The notes beneath the pieces were generated by a model, which was not told the DNA's origin, did not search any database, and saw only the letters and a program-made list of their open reading frames with translations. DNA of 7,314 nt from Actinobacteria bacterium 13_2_20CM_68_14 (GTDB lineage Bacteria > Actinomycetota > Thermoleophilia > Gaiellales > Gaiellaceae): NCBI GenBank assembly GCA_001914705.1, contig MNDB01000063.1:15912-23225 (forward strand), in the 5' to 3' direction. Of this stretch, positions 5,332-7,314 are shown piece by piece. The translations under genes and the position numbers were made by a program. How positions within the stretch are numbered: the first letter of the stretch is position 1; every line of letters starts with the position of its first letter.

Positions 5332-6434
5332 CGGCGTGGCTGCGAGAGCGAAGCGCGATTCTGGCGGTGGCGATCGGCTCGCGGGGGCTGGTGCTCGCCG
5401 CAGCAGCCGCCGACCACTGGTTGCACTGGCCTGGAGGACCGCCCCCGCCTCACGGCGCCTCGACCTCGCACACGCTGAGCATCCTCAGCTACTGGGATGG
5501 CGCCTGGTACCGCACCGTCGCCGATCAGGGCTATCTCCTGATCCCGGGACGCCAGAGCGACCCCGCCTTCTTCCCGCTGTTCCCGATCGTCCTCCGAGGG
5601 CTGAACGGGCTCGGCCTCTCCTTTCTGACGAGCGGGCTCCTGGTTGCGAACGTCGCGTTCGTGGTCGGGATCGTCGCCTTCTACGAGGTCAGCCGGCGGC
5701 TGTTGCCCCTCGACGTGGCGAGGATGAGCGCCATGCTCGCGGCGCTCTTCCCGATGAGCTTCGTCTTCTCGATGACGTATCCGGAGAGCCTCGTGTTCGC
5801 CGCTCTCGCCCTCGCCTTGGTATTCGCGCTCGACGGCCGCTGGACACTCAGCGCGATCGCCGGCGCCGCGGCCGCTCTGGGAAGGCCCGAGGCCATCTTC
5901 TTCGCCCTCCCGCTCGTGGCGATTGCGATCGGCCGTGCCCGGGCATCCGGCCGGGTGGCCGGCGGTCGGGCCATCGGGGCGGCCTTCGCTCCGGTCGCCT
6001 CGGTCGCGACCTTCCCGCTCTACCTCGGCTGGGCTCTTGACAACGTCTCCGCCTGGAGCCATGCCCAACGTGCATGGGGACGGGCGTTCTCACTCGACGG
6101 GATCGTCCACGCGTTTCAGCAGCTTCACGAGCCTGGATCCACACCGTGGCTCTGGCGCGACGTGGCGTTCTGCCTCATTTACCTCGGGCTGCTCGCGGCG
6201 GCGCGCCGGGTTGGGATCTCCGGGCCGTGGCTGGTTGCGAGCGCCGCGCTCGTGCTGCTCCCACTCGCCAGCGGGACCTTCCTGTCCGACGCACGCTTCG
6301 GCCTCCTCGCGCTGCCGGTCTACTGGGGAGCAGCCGCCCTGGCGCGCCGCCGGGTCGTTCGTCTCCCGATTCTCGTAGTCTCAGCGGCGCTGCTGGTGGC
6401 CGGGACAATGACGATTCCGCTTGTAAACCCCTGA
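5328..6434 (+). CDS. PIG-V-like GT-C mannosyltransferase (integral membrane)
   Basis: This 368-aa protein is very hydrophobic, with roughly nine or ten membrane helices. The first outer loop carries SYWDGAWYRTVADQGY (54-69) and AFFPLFPIVLR (80-90). The WD-x2-WY and FFPLFP blocks are the hallmark of the PIG-V/GPI mannosyltransferase 2-like family (PF04188), where the loop acid, here D57, is the likely catalytic or metal residue. Other family-like blocks are YPESLVFA (151-158), HAQRAWGR (245-252) and DARFGLLALPVYW (321-333). Bacteria lack GPI anchors, so the acceptor is more likely a lipid-linked glycan, a lipoglycan or a secreted protein. The donor would be polyprenyl-phosphate mannose, made by the enzyme encoded 4 nt downstream. 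It is shorter than eukaryotic PIG-V. The family call is good; mannose specificity and acceptor are inferred from family and neighbour. Confidence 0.82.
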   Translation: MTAWLRERSAILAVAIGSRGLVLAAAAADHWLHWPGGPPPPHGASTSHTLSILSYWDGAWYRTVADQGYLLIPGRQSDPAFFPLFPIVLRGLNGLGLSFLTSGLLVANVAFVVGIVAFYEVSRRLLPLDVARMSAMLAALFPMSFVFSMTYPESLVFAALALALVFALDGRWTLSAIAGAAAALGRPEAIFFALPLVAIAIGRARASGRVAGGRAIGAAFAPVASVATFPLYLGWALDNVSAWSHAQRAWGRAFSLDGIVHAFQQLHEPGSTPWLWRDVAFCLIYLGLLAAARRVGISGPWLVASAALVLLPLASGTFLSDARFGLLALPVYWGAAALARRRVVRLPILVVSAALLVAGTMTIPLVNP

Positions 6435-6438
6435 CGCC

Positions 6439-7155
6439 GTGCCGGACCTGCGCGCAACCGTCTGCCTGCCCACATACAACGAGCATGAGAACCTCGAGCC
6501 GATGCTGCGCGCGCTCGGCGGCGCCGGCGTGCGCGTCCTCGTGGTGGACGACAACTCGCCTGACGGGACCGGGCGGCTGGCCGACCGCCTGGCGCAGGAG
6601 CTCGACTACGTGGACGTCCTCCACCGGTCTCGCAAGGAGGGGCTCGGCCCCGCCTACATCGCGGGCTTCCGGCAGGCGCTGGCCGACGGCGCCGAGCTCA
6701 TCCTGGAGATGGACTGCGACTTCTCACATGACCCGAAGGACGTGCCGCGGCTGATCGCCGCCACCGACGACGCCGACCTGGCCCTCGGCTCCCGCTACGT
6801 CAAGGGCGGGCAGGTTGCGGACTGGGGCCCGACGCGTCGCGCGATCTCCGCGGGCGGTTCCTTCTATGCGCGCGTGCTGCTCTCGTCGCAGATCCGAGAT
6901 CTCACCGGCGGCTTCAAGTGCTACCGCCGCAAGGTGCTCGAGAAGATCGACCTCGACGCGATCGACTCGAAGGGCTACGCGTTCCAGATCGAGACGACCT
7001 ACCGGGCGCTGCGGGCCGGCTTCCGCGTCGTCGAGGTTCCGATCAGGTTCGCCGACCGCGAGGTCGGTGGCTCCAAGATGAGCGGTGCGATCGTCGCGGA
7101 AGCGATCTGGAAAGTGCCTGCTCTTCGCATCGCGGCGCTCACTGGCAAGCTGTAG
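6439..7155 (+). CDS. Polyprenyl-phosphate mannose synthase, DPM1/Ppm1 catalytic type (GT2)
   Basis: This 238-aa GT-A glycosyltransferase is close to DPM1-type synthases throughout: PTYNEHENLE (11-20), VVDDNSPDGTG (35-45), EGLGPAYIAGF (67-77), the metal-binding MDCDFSHDP (91-99, D92 and D94), GSRYVKGG (117-124), RDLTGGFKCYRR (153-164), GYAFQIE (179-185) and VEVPIRFADR (198-207) followed by GGSKMS. It would transfer mannose from GDP-mannose to a polyprenyl phosphate at the inner face of the membrane. There are no C-terminal membrane helices, so it resembles the soluble DPM1-type domain, not GtrB-type proteins, and it lacks the Lnt fusion seen in some mycobacterial Ppm1. GTG 6439 follows the transferase stop by 4 nt without a clear Shine-Dalgarno, suggesting re-initiation. 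Glucose instead of mannose is possible but less likely given the DPM1-like motifs and the PIG-V neighbour. Confidence 0.9.
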   Translation: MPDLRATVCLPTYNEHENLEPMLRALGGAGVRVLVVDDNSPDGTGRLADRLAQELDYVDVLHRSRKEGLGPAYIAGFRQALADGAELILEMDCDFSHDPKDVPRLIAATDDADLALGSRYVKGGQVADWGPTRRAISAGGSFYARVLLSSQIRDLTGGFKCYRRKVLEKIDLDAIDSKGYAFQIETTYRALRAGFRVVEVPIRFADREVGGSKMSGAIVAEAIWKVPALRIAALTGKL

Positions 7156-7157
7156 CC

Positions 7158-7314
7158 GTGCGCGAGGTCACCGACGAGAGCTTCCAGCGCGATGTACTCG
7201 AAGCGAGCGAGCCCGTCGTCGTCGACTTCTGGGCTCCCTGGTGCGGGCCCTGCCGCGCGGTTGAGCCAGTCCTCGCCGAGCTCGAGCGGGAGCACGAGGG
7301 CAAGGTCGGCTTCG
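7158..7314 (+). CDS. Thioredoxin (partial, C-terminus off the right edge)
   Basis: The first 52 residues are visible. They carry VVVDFWAPWCGPCRAVEPVL, the classic thioredoxin active site with C29 and C32 and the buried Asp D23, plus P37 of the following helix. No signal peptide precedes it, so it should be cytosolic and act as a general protein disulfide reductase fed by thioredoxin reductase. GTG 7158 starts 2 nt after the mannose synthase stop, so it belongs to the same tight unit; no separate ribosome site is visible. A thioredoxin-domain fusion with further sequence beyond the edge cannot be excluded. Its placement may be operon convenience rather than a role in glycosylation. Confidence 0.88.
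   Translation, partial: MREVTDESFQRDVLEASEPVVVDFWAPWCGPCRAVEPVLAELEREHEGKVGF

Noticed and set aside
4899..6068. 389-codon minus-strand open frame opposite the mannosyltransferase unit
   Set aside because: Charged, Arg/Glu/Gly-rich shadow of a membrane protein gene whose own frame has clear PIG-V motifs.
1..7314. A new defence, mobile or CRISPR-like system
   Set aside because: No spaced direct repeats, transposase, integrase, toxin-antitoxin or nuclease-helicase arrangement is visible; nearly all of the sequence is accounted for by recognisable housekeeping-type genes.

Overview
This window reads as chromosomal DNA of a high-G+C actinobacterium. The base composition is very G+C-rich, GTG and TTG start codons are common, genes are packed with 4-nt overlaps, and some starts appear leaderless. 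The mix of a GAF/LytS-type kinase, a SEREH-type Nudix protein, a PHP-PolX and a PIG-V/DPM1-type pair suggests Thermoleophilia (Gaiellales or Solirubrobacterales). That placement is inference from gene style, not a search result. No mobile element, CRISPR array, rRNA or tRNA is visible.

Layout. (1) 1-592, minus: the N-terminal part of a GAF plus LytS-type sensor histidine kinase, running off the left edge. (2) 607-1110, plus: a Nudix hydrolase diverging from the kinase, with only 14 nt between the two proposed start codons. (3) 1105-1189: a pair of related, oppositely oriented hairpins between two convergent genes, probably a bidirectional terminator and possibly a REP-like repeat pair. (4) 4518-1194, minus: a three-gene unit of PolX (HhH, pol X and PHP domains), a group II PLP decarboxylase of the aromatic-amino-acid type and a YbjQ/UPF0145 protein. 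Both junctions are 4-nt stop/start overlaps, so translation is probably coupled. (5) 4519-4620: a divergent promoter region with a good -10 for a leaderless polX mRNA and two small dyads. (6) 4621-7314, plus: a second tight unit of a membrane-anchored extracytoplasmic protein of unknown family, a PIG-V-like GT-C mannosyltransferase, a polyprenyl-phosphate mannose synthase and the start of a thioredoxin gene.

Function. The strongest pathway statement is in the right half. The DPM1-type synthase would charge a polyprenyl phosphate with mannose on the cytoplasmic face, and the neighbouring PIG-V-like GT-C enzyme would use that lipid-linked sugar on the outer face. The unknown anchored protein, translationally coupled to the transferase, could be a substrate or partner, but nothing in the sequence proves it. 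The left-hand minus unit joins DNA repair (PolX) to an amine-forming decarboxylase and a YbjQ protein. These have no obvious shared pathway and may simply share a transcript.

I found no convincing new defence or mobile system. The items most worth following up are the inverted hairpin pair with a compensatory stem change, the mannosylation cassette with its unassigned first gene, and the decarboxylase with a complete active site.
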